Notes under the pieces: model-generated
Database searches by the model: none
Seen by the model: the letters and a program-made list of their open reading frames with translations, nothing else
Told to the model about the DNA's origin: nothing
Translations under genes and position numbers: made by a program
Assembly: GCA_013390375.1 (NCBI GenBank)
Contig: JACATA010000003.1
Coordinates: 24,411-88,410 of the forward strand
Length of the DNA stretch: 64,000 nt
Source: Marine Group I thaumarchaeote
GTDB lineage: Archaea; Thermoproteota; Nitrososphaeria; Nitrososphaerales; Nitrosopumilaceae
Direction: 5' to 3'
In this document: positions 7,747-16,060 of the stretch, piece after piece
Position numbering within the stretch: position 1 is the stretch's first letter
Layout: each line of letters opens with the position of its first letter

Positions 7747-8337
7747 ATGTGGAAGACAAAAACTCCCGGTATTCCTGACGAACTTTTTGAACGAGATGAA
7801 AATGTTCCAATTACAAAGGAAGAAGTGCGAGTGGTTCAGATTTCAAAGGGCAGACTAAAACCCGGAATGATTGTTTATGATATTGGTTGCGGCTCTGGCT
7901 CCATGTCAGTAGAGGCAGCATTACAGGTAGAAGATTCTGGTCATGTCCATGCAGTAGATTATGATCCAAAAGCAGTAGAATTAACAAAAAAAAATCTTGC
8001 AAAGTTTGGTATATCAAACGTTTCTGTAATAGACAAGAATGCCATTGAAGCTATCTCTGAGTTACCTGATGCGGATGCAATCTTTGTGGGTGGAACAGGT
8101 AAAGATACGACAGAAATTGTGAAGATGTGTCTAGACAAGCTTAAGCTAGAAGGAAGAATAGTAATAGGAATGATACAGATAGAGACAATATTTTCTGTTC
8201 TGTCTTTTGTACAGGAGCAAGGTCTCAAGTCAGTTGACATAACTCAGGTTACCATTTCAAAGAGTCGAAAGACGTCTACAGGAACTATGATGCTTGCACG
8301 AAATCCAGTCACAATATTGTCTGCCACAAAAAATTAA
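7747..8337 (+). CDS. cbiT: Cobalt-precorrin-6B C15-methyltransferase (decarboxylating)
   Basis: I start at the ATG at 7747 (MWKTKTPGIPDELFER); a TTG at 7738 is the alternative. The 196-residue protein is a class I SAM methyltransferase. The conserved N-terminal block GIPDELFERDENVPITKEEV is followed by motif I, VYDIGCGSGSMSVEAA, and then the acidic SAM-ribose residue in VHAVDYDP. It methylates C15 and decarboxylates the acetate side chain at C12 of the corrin ring. Most organisms fuse or pair it with CbiE (C5 methylation), but no cbiE is seen here. It heads a tight run with cbiL and cbiF. Confidence 0.92.
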   Translation: MWKTKTPGIPDELFERDENVPITKEEVRVVQISKGRLKPGMIVYDIGCGSGSMSVEAALQVEDSGHVHAVDYDPKAVELTKKNLAKFGISNVSVIDKNAIEAISELPDADAIFVGGTGKDTTEIVKMCLDKLKLEGRIVIGMIQIETIFSVLSFVQEQGLKSVDITQVTISKSRKTSTGTMMLARNPVTILSATKN

Positions 8338-8351
8338 AAAGATGATTTTTT

Positions 8352-9074
8352 ATGGCTGAATTAGTTTGTGTTGGTTGCGGACCCGGAGATCCAGAATTAT
8401 TAACAGTCAAAGCTGTAAACGCCATTAATGCAGCGGATACAATCATGTGCCCTGCTTCAAATGAGGATAGACCAAGTATTGTGTTATCCATTGTTTCTGA
8501 TATAATTGATAAATCGAAAAACCAAGAAATTGTGCGACTGATATTTCCAATGACAAAGGACAAAGATGTACTTGAGGCAACCTGGAAAAAAAACGCAAAG
8601 ATAATGGCCGAAAAAGTATTGTCTGGAAAAAATGTTGTTTACATTACAATAGGAGATCCATACCTGTATAGTACATGGATATACATGCACAGAGAGATTA
8701 AAGCCAATTACCCGGAAATGAAAATTAGCGTAGTTCCTGGCATAGTTTCCATATTCAGTTTTGCATCAAAAATTGGAGTTAGCGTAGCTGAAGGTGCAGA
8801 AAAAGTTTCAGTAATTCCATCTTGTTATGATTTGACCACTGTAAAGGAAATTGCAAGAAACTCAGAAAGCATGATCTTTCTTAAAGATGGAAGATATTTT
8901 GATCAAGTCATACAGATTTTAAAGGATGCGGGGTTCCCTGACAGTTCTATTTTTGCAATTGGGCAAGATCTTGGAACAGATCATGAAATAATTAGAAAAA
9001 TGACCTTGGGTGAAGTTAATGATGATACCCTTACTACCAAATATTTTTCTATTCTGGTGGTAAAGCGTGCCTAA
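8352..9074 (+). CDS. cbiL: Precorrin-2 C20-methyltransferase
   Basis: A 240-residue protein of the tetrapyrrole methylase family. The N-terminal GCGPGDPELLTVKAVNAI and the ITIGDPYLYSTW motif are characteristic, as is VVPGIVSIFSFASKIGVSVAEGAEKVSVIP, given here only as the site of the SAM-binding loop. The Y-STW arrangement after GDP fits the C20 methylase (CobI/CbiL) better than the C11 or C17 enzymes. It lies between cbiT (14 bases upstream) and cbiF (8-base overlap), which supports a corrin role. Whether it uses precorrin-2 or cobalt-precorrin-2 cannot be read from sequence; the presence of CbiX, CbiG and CbiD suggests the cobalt-early route. Confidence 0.88.
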   Translation: MAELVCVGCGPGDPELLTVKAVNAINAADTIMCPASNEDRPSIVLSIVSDIIDKSKNQEIVRLIFPMTKDKDVLEATWKKNAKIMAEKVLSGKNVVYITIGDPYLYSTWIYMHREIKANYPEMKISVVPGIVSIFSFASKIGVSVAEGAEKVSVIPSCYDLTTVKEIARNSESMIFLKDGRYFDQVIQILKDAGFPDSSIFAIGQDLGTDHEIIRKMTLGEVNDDTLTTKYFSILVVKRA

Positions 9075-9840
9075 GGTTTACTTTGTGGGATGTGGGCCTG
9101 GTGATCCAGATCTAATTACTGTCAAGGCAAAAAAACTAATTCAGAAGGCAGATGTTGTTGTATATTCTGGCTCTTTGATTCCGCCAGAGATTCTTAAACT
9201 GTGCAAAAAAGCCAGAATATATGATGCAGCAAAACTTGTACGCGAAGAAATTTTTGATCTGTTAAAAAAAAATGCCAAAAAAGGCAAAAAGGTTGTACGA
9301 CTTCATGATGGTGATCCATCCATTTACGGTGCAATACGTGAACAGATGGACAACCTGTATAAAGAAAAAATTGATTCTGTAATAATACCGGGAGTTACAT
9401 CATTTCTAGCATCTGCAGCTGCACTTGGAGCTCAGCTAACACTTCCTGGCGTAACACAAACAATGATAATATCAAGAGCAGAAAAACGCACAAAAGTTCC
9501 AAAGCGTGAGAAAATATCAGAGCTTGCAAAACATCGAGCAACAATGATCTTCTATCTTAGTGTACATCTTTTATCAAATATAGTAAAAGAAGCACTGGCA
9601 GGTGGATATCCAAAATCAACACCCGTTGGAGTTGTTTATCGTGCAAGTTGGGATGATGAAAAAATTATTACAGGAACGCTGGATACAATAGCAAAGAAGG
9701 TTAGAGATCAAAAGATTACGCGAACCGCTATAATCATAATCGGTGATGTTATAAAACCAAAGTCATACGAATATTCTCGCCTATACGATAAAACATATAG
9801 CCATATGTTTAGAAAGGCAAAGACTAAACCAAGAGGCTAA
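9067..9840 (+). CDS. cbiF: Cobalt-precorrin-4 C11-methyltransferase
   Basis: A 257-residue tetrapyrrole methylase with a GTG start overlapping the end of cbiL by eight bases. It shows VYFVGCGPGDPDLITVKA, the YSGSLIPPEILKLC segment typical of CobM/CbiF, RLHDGDPSIYGAIREQM, and IPGVTSFLASAAALGAQLT. This enzyme methylates C11 after ring contraction. The C17 methylase and ring-contraction enzyme (CbiH/CobJ) that should act just before it is not present in the window. The 3' end overlaps the convergent racemase-like gene by 17 bases. Confidence 0.92.
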   Translation: MPKVYFVGCGPGDPDLITVKAKKLIQKADVVVYSGSLIPPEILKLCKKARIYDAAKLVREEIFDLLKKNAKKGKKVVRLHDGDPSIYGAIREQMDNLYKEKIDSVIIPGVTSFLASAAALGAQLTLPGVTQTMIISRAEKRTKVPKREKISELAKHRATMIFYLSVHLLSNIVKEALAGGYPKSTPVGVVYRASWDDEKIITGTLDTIAKKVRDQKITRTAIIIIGDVIKPKSYEYSRLYDKTYSHMFRKAKTKPRG

Positions 9841-10585
9841 CATTTTTTTTAATTCCAATTTGCCAAAGATACCTTTGAAATTTTTTTGGATCAGATGATG
9901 TAAAAATTTTCATTGTGTTTGTTTTTGATGGTTTTTTTGCCACAATTTTTCTAACTTTCTGAGCTATCTCCTTTGCAGGATCTACAAATGTAATATTTGG
10001 AAATTGTTTTTTCAAAAATGGTAGTAAAAATGGTAAATGAGTACTAGATAATATTGCTACATCAACATTCGATTTCGAAAATGGTTTTGAAAGTACTTTT
10101 CTAACAGTTTTTTCACACAATTTCTGATTGTCAAGAAATTTTCCTTCTTCCACCAAACGCACTAACTGAGTTGCATCAATCCTCTTTAGATTGACATGTT
10201 TGGGCAACCTGCTCTTTCTTACATATTCGGATAATTTTTTACTTCGGATTAGGGCAAGGGTGGCAAGTATTGCAACATTTCCTGTCATGGAAATTTTGGC
10301 TGCCTTTTTGATTGGTGGTAATACTTTTACTATATTTTTTTTATTTATCTCAACTAATAGAGATGGAGTATTAGAGCCAATTACTATCAAATCCGGCTCA
10401 AATTTTTCTTCTAACATGTTTACTGTTTTGGTTATGATTTTGGTTAATTGAGACTTTGATTTTTTACCATATGGGAAATTTTTCTGGTCAGCAAAATAGA
10501 CGATGTCAGATTTTATTGCTTGTTGTATTGGCTTTATTATTGAAAGAGACCCAAATCCAGAGTCAAACACTGCGATTTTTGCCAT
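9824..10585 (-). CDS. Glutamate/aspartate racemase-family protein lacking both catalytic cysteines
   Basis: A 253-residue protein of the MurI fold. The landmarks are clear: IAVFDSGFGSLSII (family DSGxGGLS), YFADQKNFPYGKKS, LATLALIRSKKL, and VDPAKEIAQKV. The two catalytic cysteines are both replaced by serine: the first site reads VIGSNTPSLL where racemases have ACNTA, and the second reads ILSSTHLPFLLP where they have GCTHYP. Cofactor-independent racemases need these cysteines as the two acid/base residues, so ordinary racemisation is unlikely. Archaea of this group have no murein. It is convergent to cbiF and divergent from cdvB. It could be a binding protein or use a different chemistry; I do not assign an activity. 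Confidence 0.8.
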   Translation of the reverse strand: MAKIAVFDSGFGSLSIIKPIQQAIKSDIVYFADQKNFPYGKKSKSQLTKIITKTVNMLEEKFEPDLIVIGSNTPSLLVEINKKNIVKVLPPIKKAAKISMTGNVAILATLALIRSKKLSEYVRKSRLPKHVNLKRIDATQLVRLVEEGKFLDNQKLCEKTVRKVLSKPFSKSNVDVAILSSTHLPFLLPFLKKQFPNITFVDPAKEIAQKVRKIVAKKPSKTNTMKIFTSSDPKKFQRYLWQIGIKKNVSLLV

Positions 10586-10692
10586 AAATCCAAGTGATTT
10601 GTTCCAGTTTTTACTGTTTGTTAGCTAAATTTAGCCTAGTGTTGATCTAATTACACACCCAGTATTATGAATAAAATTGTAAACGATGCTCT

Positions 10693-11370
10693 ATGACATC
10701 TTTTGAAAAGTCATGGGCACATAGAGAAGTAAAAAGTATGACTGAAAAAATTCGTGATACTGTAAAGCCACAGGGCGCACTAAAGCCACGAATTCAAACA
10801 GCAGTTAACAAACTTCAAGCGCAAACTTCAAAGATGGACGTCATGTTGACAAACTTACATCGAAGGGACCAACAACTTTTTGATAGAATTGTAACTGCAA
10901 TGCAGAGTCATGATACACAAGCTAGTAGGGTTTTATCTTCTGAACTAGCAGAAGTTCGTAAAGTTTCAAGGGTACTTGGTAATACCAGAAACTCCATTGA
11001 ACAAGTACAATTACGACTAACGACTATTCATGATCTCGGTGATGCGATGGTTGCAATTGGACCAGCAATGGCAACTATGAAAAGTTTGAAACCAACAATG
11101 AGTAAATTCATGCCAGAAGCTGATTCTGAGTTGAACTCTATGACAGAAACACTGAACGGATTGATGACTGATTCACTTTCAGGCGATTCGTTTGAGGTGC
11201 AAGATAGTGCCATGAATGAAGAGACAAACGCAATTCTTCAGGAGGCAGAAGCTGTTGCTGAGCAACAAACGGGTGAAAATTTCCCATCAATACCAACAAC
11301 AACTCCATCAACAACCCCAACAGAACTTCCGTCCAAAACTCCATCTAATCCAATGGATTTCCTTGAATAG
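10693..11370 (+). CDS. cdvB: CdvB-family ESCRT-III-like protein
   Basis: A 225-residue Snf7/ESCRT-III homologue. The first half is basic and helical (WAHREVKSMTEKIRDTVKP, then LKPRIQTAVNKLQAQTSKMD), forming the long hairpin that polymerises on membranes. The acidic second half (EADSELNSMTETL) is the autoinhibitory region. The last 35 residues are Pro/Thr/Ser-rich and end in NPMDFLE, a flexible tail that might contain the MIM for the CdvC ATPase, although I cannot point to a clean consensus. ESCRT-III proteins drive cell division in this phylum, and several paralogues per genome are usual. CdvA and CdvC are not adjacent here, so this is one paralogue at a separate locus. Confidence 0.88.
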   Translation: MTSFEKSWAHREVKSMTEKIRDTVKPQGALKPRIQTAVNKLQAQTSKMDVMLTNLHRRDQQLFDRIVTAMQSHDTQASRVLSSELAEVRKVSRVLGNTRNSIEQVQLRLTTIHDLGDAMVAIGPAMATMKSLKPTMSKFMPEADSELNSMTETLNGLMTDSLSGDSFEVQDSAMNEETNAILQEAEAVAEQQTGENFPSIPTTTPSTTPTELPSKTPSNPMDFLE

Positions 11371-11422
11371 ATGCTGAGACAAAGTCCAATTTTTTCTATT
11401 TTTATTTTTGAAACCTTAAAGA

Positions 11423-12880
11423 TTAAGGGAAAGCTGTTTTCTTAGAAAGTATCTCATCCAATTCAGAAACTTTTATTCTATTTTGTTCCATCGAGTCACG
11501 CATTCTAAGAGTAACCGTATCATCTTGTAACGTTTGGTGGTCAATTGTAATGGCATAGGGCGCACCAACTTCGTCTAGTCTTCTGTATCTTCTTCCTATC
11601 GCACCAGAATGATCCAAAAACACATCATACTTTCGTTTAATTTTTAGATAAATTTCGTCTGTTTTTTCTGCAAGACCATCTTTTTTTACAAGTGATAATA
11701 CCCCAACATGAATTGGAGATAAATACGGCTTGAGTGATAGCACGGTCCTATCATTTTCTTTGTCTTCCCGTAAACTATGTTCTAATATGGTGTACAAACT
11801 ACGGTCTATTCCCATAGAAAGTTCAAAAACATGCGGAAGTACTTTTTCGTCATTGTCCATTACCTCAAACTTTTCTTTACTCTTAGTAGCGTGTCCACTC
11901 AAGTCATAATCCGCTCTATAGTTGCATGCTACAAGCTCAAGCCATCCCGTAGTTGTTTCAACTTCAAAATCAAAAGCAACTTCCGCGTAGAACGCTTTTT
12001 CCTTTTCTTCTAATTTCCGAAATCTGCTTTTTTGTATATCTATGCCAGCTTTTTCATAAAACTCGATTAATATTCCCAAGTAGTAGGCAACAAACTTGTT
12101 TGGAATTATTTTTGAATCTACAGCCTCTTTACAAGTCATAATTTTCACTTCATTATCAACTTGAATTGGGATCTTTGTGTTCTCTATCTCTGAAAACTTG
12201 TCCAGATCATTTAGTCTAGCAGGGTTGCAAAATACCTCAATTTCTGCCTGATAAAACTCTCTTAGCCTTAGTAGACTTTGCCTTGGGGCAATCTCATTTC
12301 TAAAGCTCTTACCTATTTGTGCAATTCCTAGTGGAAGCTTTCCCCTCATAGTCTTGAAAAGTCGTGGAAAATCAACAAAGATGGACTGACATGTTTCAGG
12401 TCTTAGGTAAGCTTCTTCACCCTCCGGTCCTATTCCAACCTGAAACATCATATTGAATTTTTTAGTACTTCCAAAATCACCATTACACTTTGGGCATTTT
12501 ACATTTTTTTCAGTGATAACTTTGTCAAATTCATCAAGACCAGCACTTTCGGGAATGACAGTTTTGGTGGCGTCAACTATTATTTTGTCTGCTCGGTATG
12601 TTGATTTGCATTTTGTACATCTTACAATGGGGTCAGCAAAACTAGCTAAATGACCAGATGCCTCAAACACAGACTTGGACATTATTTGCGAACCATCAAC
12701 CTCAATCATTTTGTCACGTCTAATCAGTTCCCTTCTCCAAAGTTCTATGAACTTGTTCTTCAGACCTACACCAGCCGGTCCATATTCCCAAAAGCCTGCC
12801 TGTGCATCAGAATAAACCTCACAACTTGGAAAGTAAAATCCTCGTTCCAGTGCAAGCTTCATAACATCATCGTATTTCAT
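11423..12880 (-). CDS. glyS: Glycyl-tRNA synthetase (alpha2 type)
   Basis: A 485-residue class II synthetase that charges tRNA-Gly. The N-terminal motif 1 region contains GFYFPSCEVY and FWEYGPAGVGLKN. An inserted zinc-binding stretch has CTKCKS and CPKCNG at about residues 88-140. Motif 2 appears as GKSFRNEIAPRQSLLRLREF, and motif 3 lies in FELSMGIDRSLY. The C-terminal anticodon-binding domain begins near LKPYLSPIHVGVLSL. This is the archaeal/eukaryotic form, not the bacterial alpha2-beta2 form. A tRNA-Gly(CCC) gene is found about 7 kb further along. Confidence 0.96.
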   Translation of the reverse strand: MKYDDVMKLALERGFYFPSCEVYSDAQAGFWEYGPAGVGLKNKFIELWRRELIRRDKMIEVDGSQIMSKSVFEASGHLASFADPIVRCTKCKSTYRADKIIVDATKTVIPESAGLDEFDKVITEKNVKCPKCNGDFGSTKKFNMMFQVGIGPEGEEAYLRPETCQSIFVDFPRLFKTMRGKLPLGIAQIGKSFRNEIAPRQSLLRLREFYQAEIEVFCNPARLNDLDKFSEIENTKIPIQVDNEVKIMTCKEAVDSKIIPNKFVAYYLGILIEFYEKAGIDIQKSRFRKLEEKEKAFYAEVAFDFEVETTTGWLELVACNYRADYDLSGHATKSKEKFEVMDNDEKVLPHVFELSMGIDRSLYTILEHSLREDKENDRTVLSLKPYLSPIHVGVLSLVKKDGLAEKTDEIYLKIKRKYDVFLDHSGAIGRRYRRLDEVGAPYAITIDHQTLQDDTVTLRMRDSMEQNRIKVSELDEILSKKTAFP

Positions 12881-12913
12881 AATTGCAAGCCACCTAGGTG
12901 AAATAAATTAGTT

Positions 12914-13753
12914 TTATGCAAGTTCTTTAGCGGTTCCAATATCTTCAAACTCGTCTCGCCTATCATCAATTGGGGTCTCTAATATTATTGGAATTTTATT
13001 TTTATTCATTAATTTGATTACTTTGCTTAATCCAGCGTTTCCTATCTGACCTAAACCGATATGGTCATGTCTATCAAGATGAGATCCTAGCTCACCCTTA
13101 GAATCGTTCAAATGGAGAATTTTCAAATGTTTCAATCCAATCTCTTTATCAAATTTTTCAAATGTGTCTTTTACATTTTTTTGATTTTTTAGATCATATC
13201 CTGCCGCAAATGCATGACATGTATCAATGCAGATTCCAAATCGATCTGCAGGTTCTAAGCTGAAGAAGATCTCTGCTAGCTGCGTAAAATCAGAGCCTAC
13301 TGAATTTTTTTGCCCAGCAGTATTTTCAAGAAGGATGGTGACATCCTTTGTTGTTTTGGCAACTTCCATTAGCGCGCTTGTTAATCTCTGGATTCCCTTT
13401 TCTTCTCCAGATCCTTTGTGGCTTCCCAGATGTGTTACAAGATATGGTATTCCTATTTTGGCACACCGTTCAACCTCCCTTATCATAGCCTTGATAGATT
13501 TTTCATAGCTGAGAATGTCTGGAGTAGAAAGATTTGGAAGATACGGCATATGCGCTACTGTTGCAAACCTATCAATATCACACTCACTAAGATTTTTCTT
13601 ATAATTTCTAACATCTTCATTTGCAAGATCTTTGGTATACCACCCTCTAGGATTTCCTGTAAAGATTTGAAATGCAGAACATTCACGTTCTACGGCATTA
13701 GTAACTGCATTAGCAATAGAACCTGAAATCGAAACGTGAAGCCCAATTTGCAC
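12914..13753 (-). CDS. nfo: Endonuclease IV (AP endonuclease)
   Basis: A 279-residue TIM-barrel AP endonuclease. Zinc-ligand segments of the family are visible: YLVTHLGSHKG, ILLENTAGQ, CIDTCHAFAAGYD, LHLNDSKGELGSHLDRHDHI and ILETPIDD. The enzyme cuts 5' to abasic sites and follows glycosylases such as the endonuclease III at 1.3-1.9 kb. The ATG at 13753 gives MQIGLHVSISGSI, the usual start. It is in the same direction as glyS, 33 bases upstream of it. Confidence 0.95.
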   Translation of the reverse strand: MQIGLHVSISGSIANAVTNAVERECSAFQIFTGNPRGWYTKDLANEDVRNYKKNLSECDIDRFATVAHMPYLPNLSTPDILSYEKSIKAMIREVERCAKIGIPYLVTHLGSHKGSGEEKGIQRLTSALMEVAKTTKDVTILLENTAGQKNSVGSDFTQLAEIFFSLEPADRFGICIDTCHAFAAGYDLKNQKNVKDTFEKFDKEIGLKHLKILHLNDSKGELGSHLDRHDHIGLGQIGNAGLSKVIKLMNKNKIPIILETPIDDRRDEFEDIGTAKELA

Positions 13754-13849
13754 GCCTGAAAACCTTCATAACATAATTTAAACAGTATTGTTTTTTTGTT
13801 TTGAAAGCTTTTAAATCAAATTTTTTAGAAAGGTTTGGGTAGTCTGTAT

Positions 13850-14872
13850 ATGATTAGTTTAGGACAAGACGAGATTGCAAAATATCCTTTTTTAGCGGAA
13901 GCAGGACAGTATCTAAAGGATAAAGGATTCACACTAGAACAATTTGCCACTGATCCGGATCTTAAGATTATTGTGGATAAAGCATATGAACGGATTGAGT
14001 CTGCAGCAGAGGGAAAAATTTACAATCCTAAAGCAGATAATTCGAGCGAAAAAGACACCGTACTTCCACTAAATGTATTTTCATTTTTGATAGCAATTGT
14101 ACTACTAAAACTAAGCGGACTTAACACACTGATCAACAGATTTTCTCTCGCCGAGGCTCGTCGGGCTGAAAAATTTCTGGAAAGAGATCTAGTTAGTAAT
14201 TCAAATAAAACAAGCGAGGAATTTGCAATCAAAATTTTCCGAGATGTTTTTTCTGTAACTATCAAAAAGGCTGGAGACTACTTTGTTATTCCAATTTCTG
14301 ACTACTTGCAGCACGCTGTAAATTTTCATGAGCTTGAATGGAAGTTAGTTAATAGACATGTTGAGAACGGCATGGTTTTTTTAAGTACACATGAATCTGC
14401 AAGATTGATTCGAAAGGAACTTGGTGGTTATATCAGTTCTAGGATTAGAGCTGCCAACACACCATCTATGTCTAAAGGGTTTGAGGATAAAGTTAACAAA
14501 TTATCTGAACTAGCCAAAAAATTTGTAGTTAATACAATTGTATCAACAGAATATCCGCCGTGCATTAAACATGCAATAGAAGAGCTCAACAGTGGGGAAA
14601 ACTTGCCTCATTTTGGCAGATTTATGTTAGCAACATTTCTTCTTGGAAGAGGACAGACTATAGAAGAGATTGTACCATTATTCAAAAATGCTCCTGATTG
14701 GAATGAAAAAGTTACACGGTACCAAATTAAACAAATTTCAGGTGAAACAGGCAGTAACACAAAATATTCTTGTCCGTCATGTGATAAGATAGAAAGCCAT
14801 GACATGTGCTTTGCTACACCAGATTGTGATAATATTATAAATCCAATGCAGTTTGGAAAGAAAAGATTGTAA
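13850..14872 (+). CDS. priL: DNA primase large subunit
   Basis: I start at the ATG at 13850 (MISLGQDEIAKYPF); a TTG at 13835 would add five residues. The 340-residue protein supports the catalytic subunit and extends primers. The C-terminal Fe-S domain is recognisable by YPPCIKHAIEELNSGENLPH and HFGRFMLATFLLGRG, with further cysteines in YSCPSCDKIE, the MCFATPDC segment and the flanking region. These give the four cysteines needed for a 4Fe-4S cluster. The small subunit starts on the very next base after its stop, an arrangement that supports coupled expression. Confidence 0.92.
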   Translation: MISLGQDEIAKYPFLAEAGQYLKDKGFTLEQFATDPDLKIIVDKAYERIESAAEGKIYNPKADNSSEKDTVLPLNVFSFLIAIVLLKLSGLNTLINRFSLAEARRAEKFLERDLVSNSNKTSEEFAIKIFRDVFSVTIKKAGDYFVIPISDYLQHAVNFHELEWKLVNRHVENGMVFLSTHESARLIRKELGGYISSRIRAANTPSMSKGFEDKVNKLSELAKKFVVNTIVSTEYPPCIKHAIEELNSGENLPHFGRFMLATFLLGRGQTIEEIVPLFKNAPDWNEKVTRYQIKQISGETGSNTKYSCPSCDKIESHDMCFATPDCDNIINPMQFGKKRL

Positions 14873-15997
14873 ATGCTTGAAAATGATTTAAAGTTTTTAG
14901 AAGAAACTTTCAAGCAGTATTATTTTGATCATTTCGATTTTATTCACATTCCAGATAGATCACTAGAAAGGGAGTATGGTTATAAAAAATTTAATTCTGG
15001 AATGGTCAGACATATTTCGTTAAAAACTGACAAAGATTTACATTTGATGTTAATGACAAATGTACCTTCTGATGTTTTTTGCTCAAATGCATATTACACT
15101 TTTCCAAATTTACCAATGGCAGAAAAAGACTGGAAGGAAGCGGATCTTATTTTTGACATAGATGCAAAGGATCTAAACCTATCTTGCAGGAAAGATCACA
15201 CATGCGTAAAGTGTCTTTCTTGTGGTGAGGTATCTTTGCTACACGATACGTGCCCTAAATGCAAATCAAACAAACTGGATCTTTTATCATTGACTTGCGA
15301 TAATTGTATTTCTGGTGTAAAAAAAGAAGTTTTGAATTTGATTAAAATTTTAACAAATGATTTACAAATAGATGATAAGAATGTCAGAACATCTTTTTCA
15401 GGTAATGAAGGATTTCATCTTTATGTAGCAAACTCATCCTATAACCAACTCGGTTCTAAAGAAAGAGGTGATTTGATTGACTACATCATGTTTCGGAGAG
15501 TTATGCCTGAAAGGTTTGGTTTTAAAAAAGAAAATCCTTCGAGACATACATTTCCTGAGCTTGATGAAGCAGGATGGCGTGGACGTGTGGCAAAAGAACT
15601 TTTTGGCTCTAAATCGAAAAGATCAAAGGCTATAACTAAAATCATCTCTGATGGAAAACTTGCTTATCAGCAAATACTTGAAGAAATTGGGAAAAACTCG
15701 ATTGGGATTAAGATAGATCCAAATGTGACAGTTGATATTCATAGGATCTTTCGACTTGAAGGTTCACTCAACAGTAAAAGTGGTCTTGCAAAACTAGCCT
15801 GCGAAAACATTGAAAGATTTGATCCATACACAGAGACATGCCTAATTGATGATAGTTCAGTTGAAGTTTCGGCAAACTTTCCAATTGAATTTAGATTAAA
15901 AAACACAAAATTTGGTCCATATACGAATGAAAAAGTTTCCGTTCCAAAATACGCCGCTGCTTATATGCTTTGTAAGGGTATTGCTAGTTTGGCTTAA
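14873..15997 (+). CDS. priS: DNA primase small (catalytic) subunit
   Basis: A 374-residue archaeo-eukaryotic primase that makes RNA primers. The catalytic DxD is in LIFDIDAKDL near residue 97. A zinc knuckle follows (CVKCLSCGE, then CPKCKSNK). The active-site loop SFSGNEGFHLYV corresponds to the family S-G-x-G-x-H motif, and VDIHRIFRLEGSLNSKSGL provides the other conserved His/Arg. The ATG is immediately after the priL stop codon. RPA, another replication-fork protein, is at 36-38 kb. Confidence 0.95.
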   Translation: MLENDLKFLEETFKQYYFDHFDFIHIPDRSLEREYGYKKFNSGMVRHISLKTDKDLHLMLMTNVPSDVFCSNAYYTFPNLPMAEKDWKEADLIFDIDAKDLNLSCRKDHTCVKCLSCGEVSLLHDTCPKCKSNKLDLLSLTCDNCISGVKKEVLNLIKILTNDLQIDDKNVRTSFSGNEGFHLYVANSSYNQLGSKERGDLIDYIMFRRVMPERFGFKKENPSRHTFPELDEAGWRGRVAKELFGSKSKRSKAITKIISDGKLAYQQILEEIGKNSIGIKIDPNVTVDIHRIFRLEGSLNSKSGLAKLACENIERFDPYTETCLIDDSSVEVSANFPIEFRLKNTKFGPYTNEKVSVPKYAAAYMLCKGIASLA

Positions 15998-16060
15998 CTC
16001 TCTCAAAATTATACATTTACTGCTAAGGAATTAATAGATGGTAGGTAGAGTTTTGTAAGT

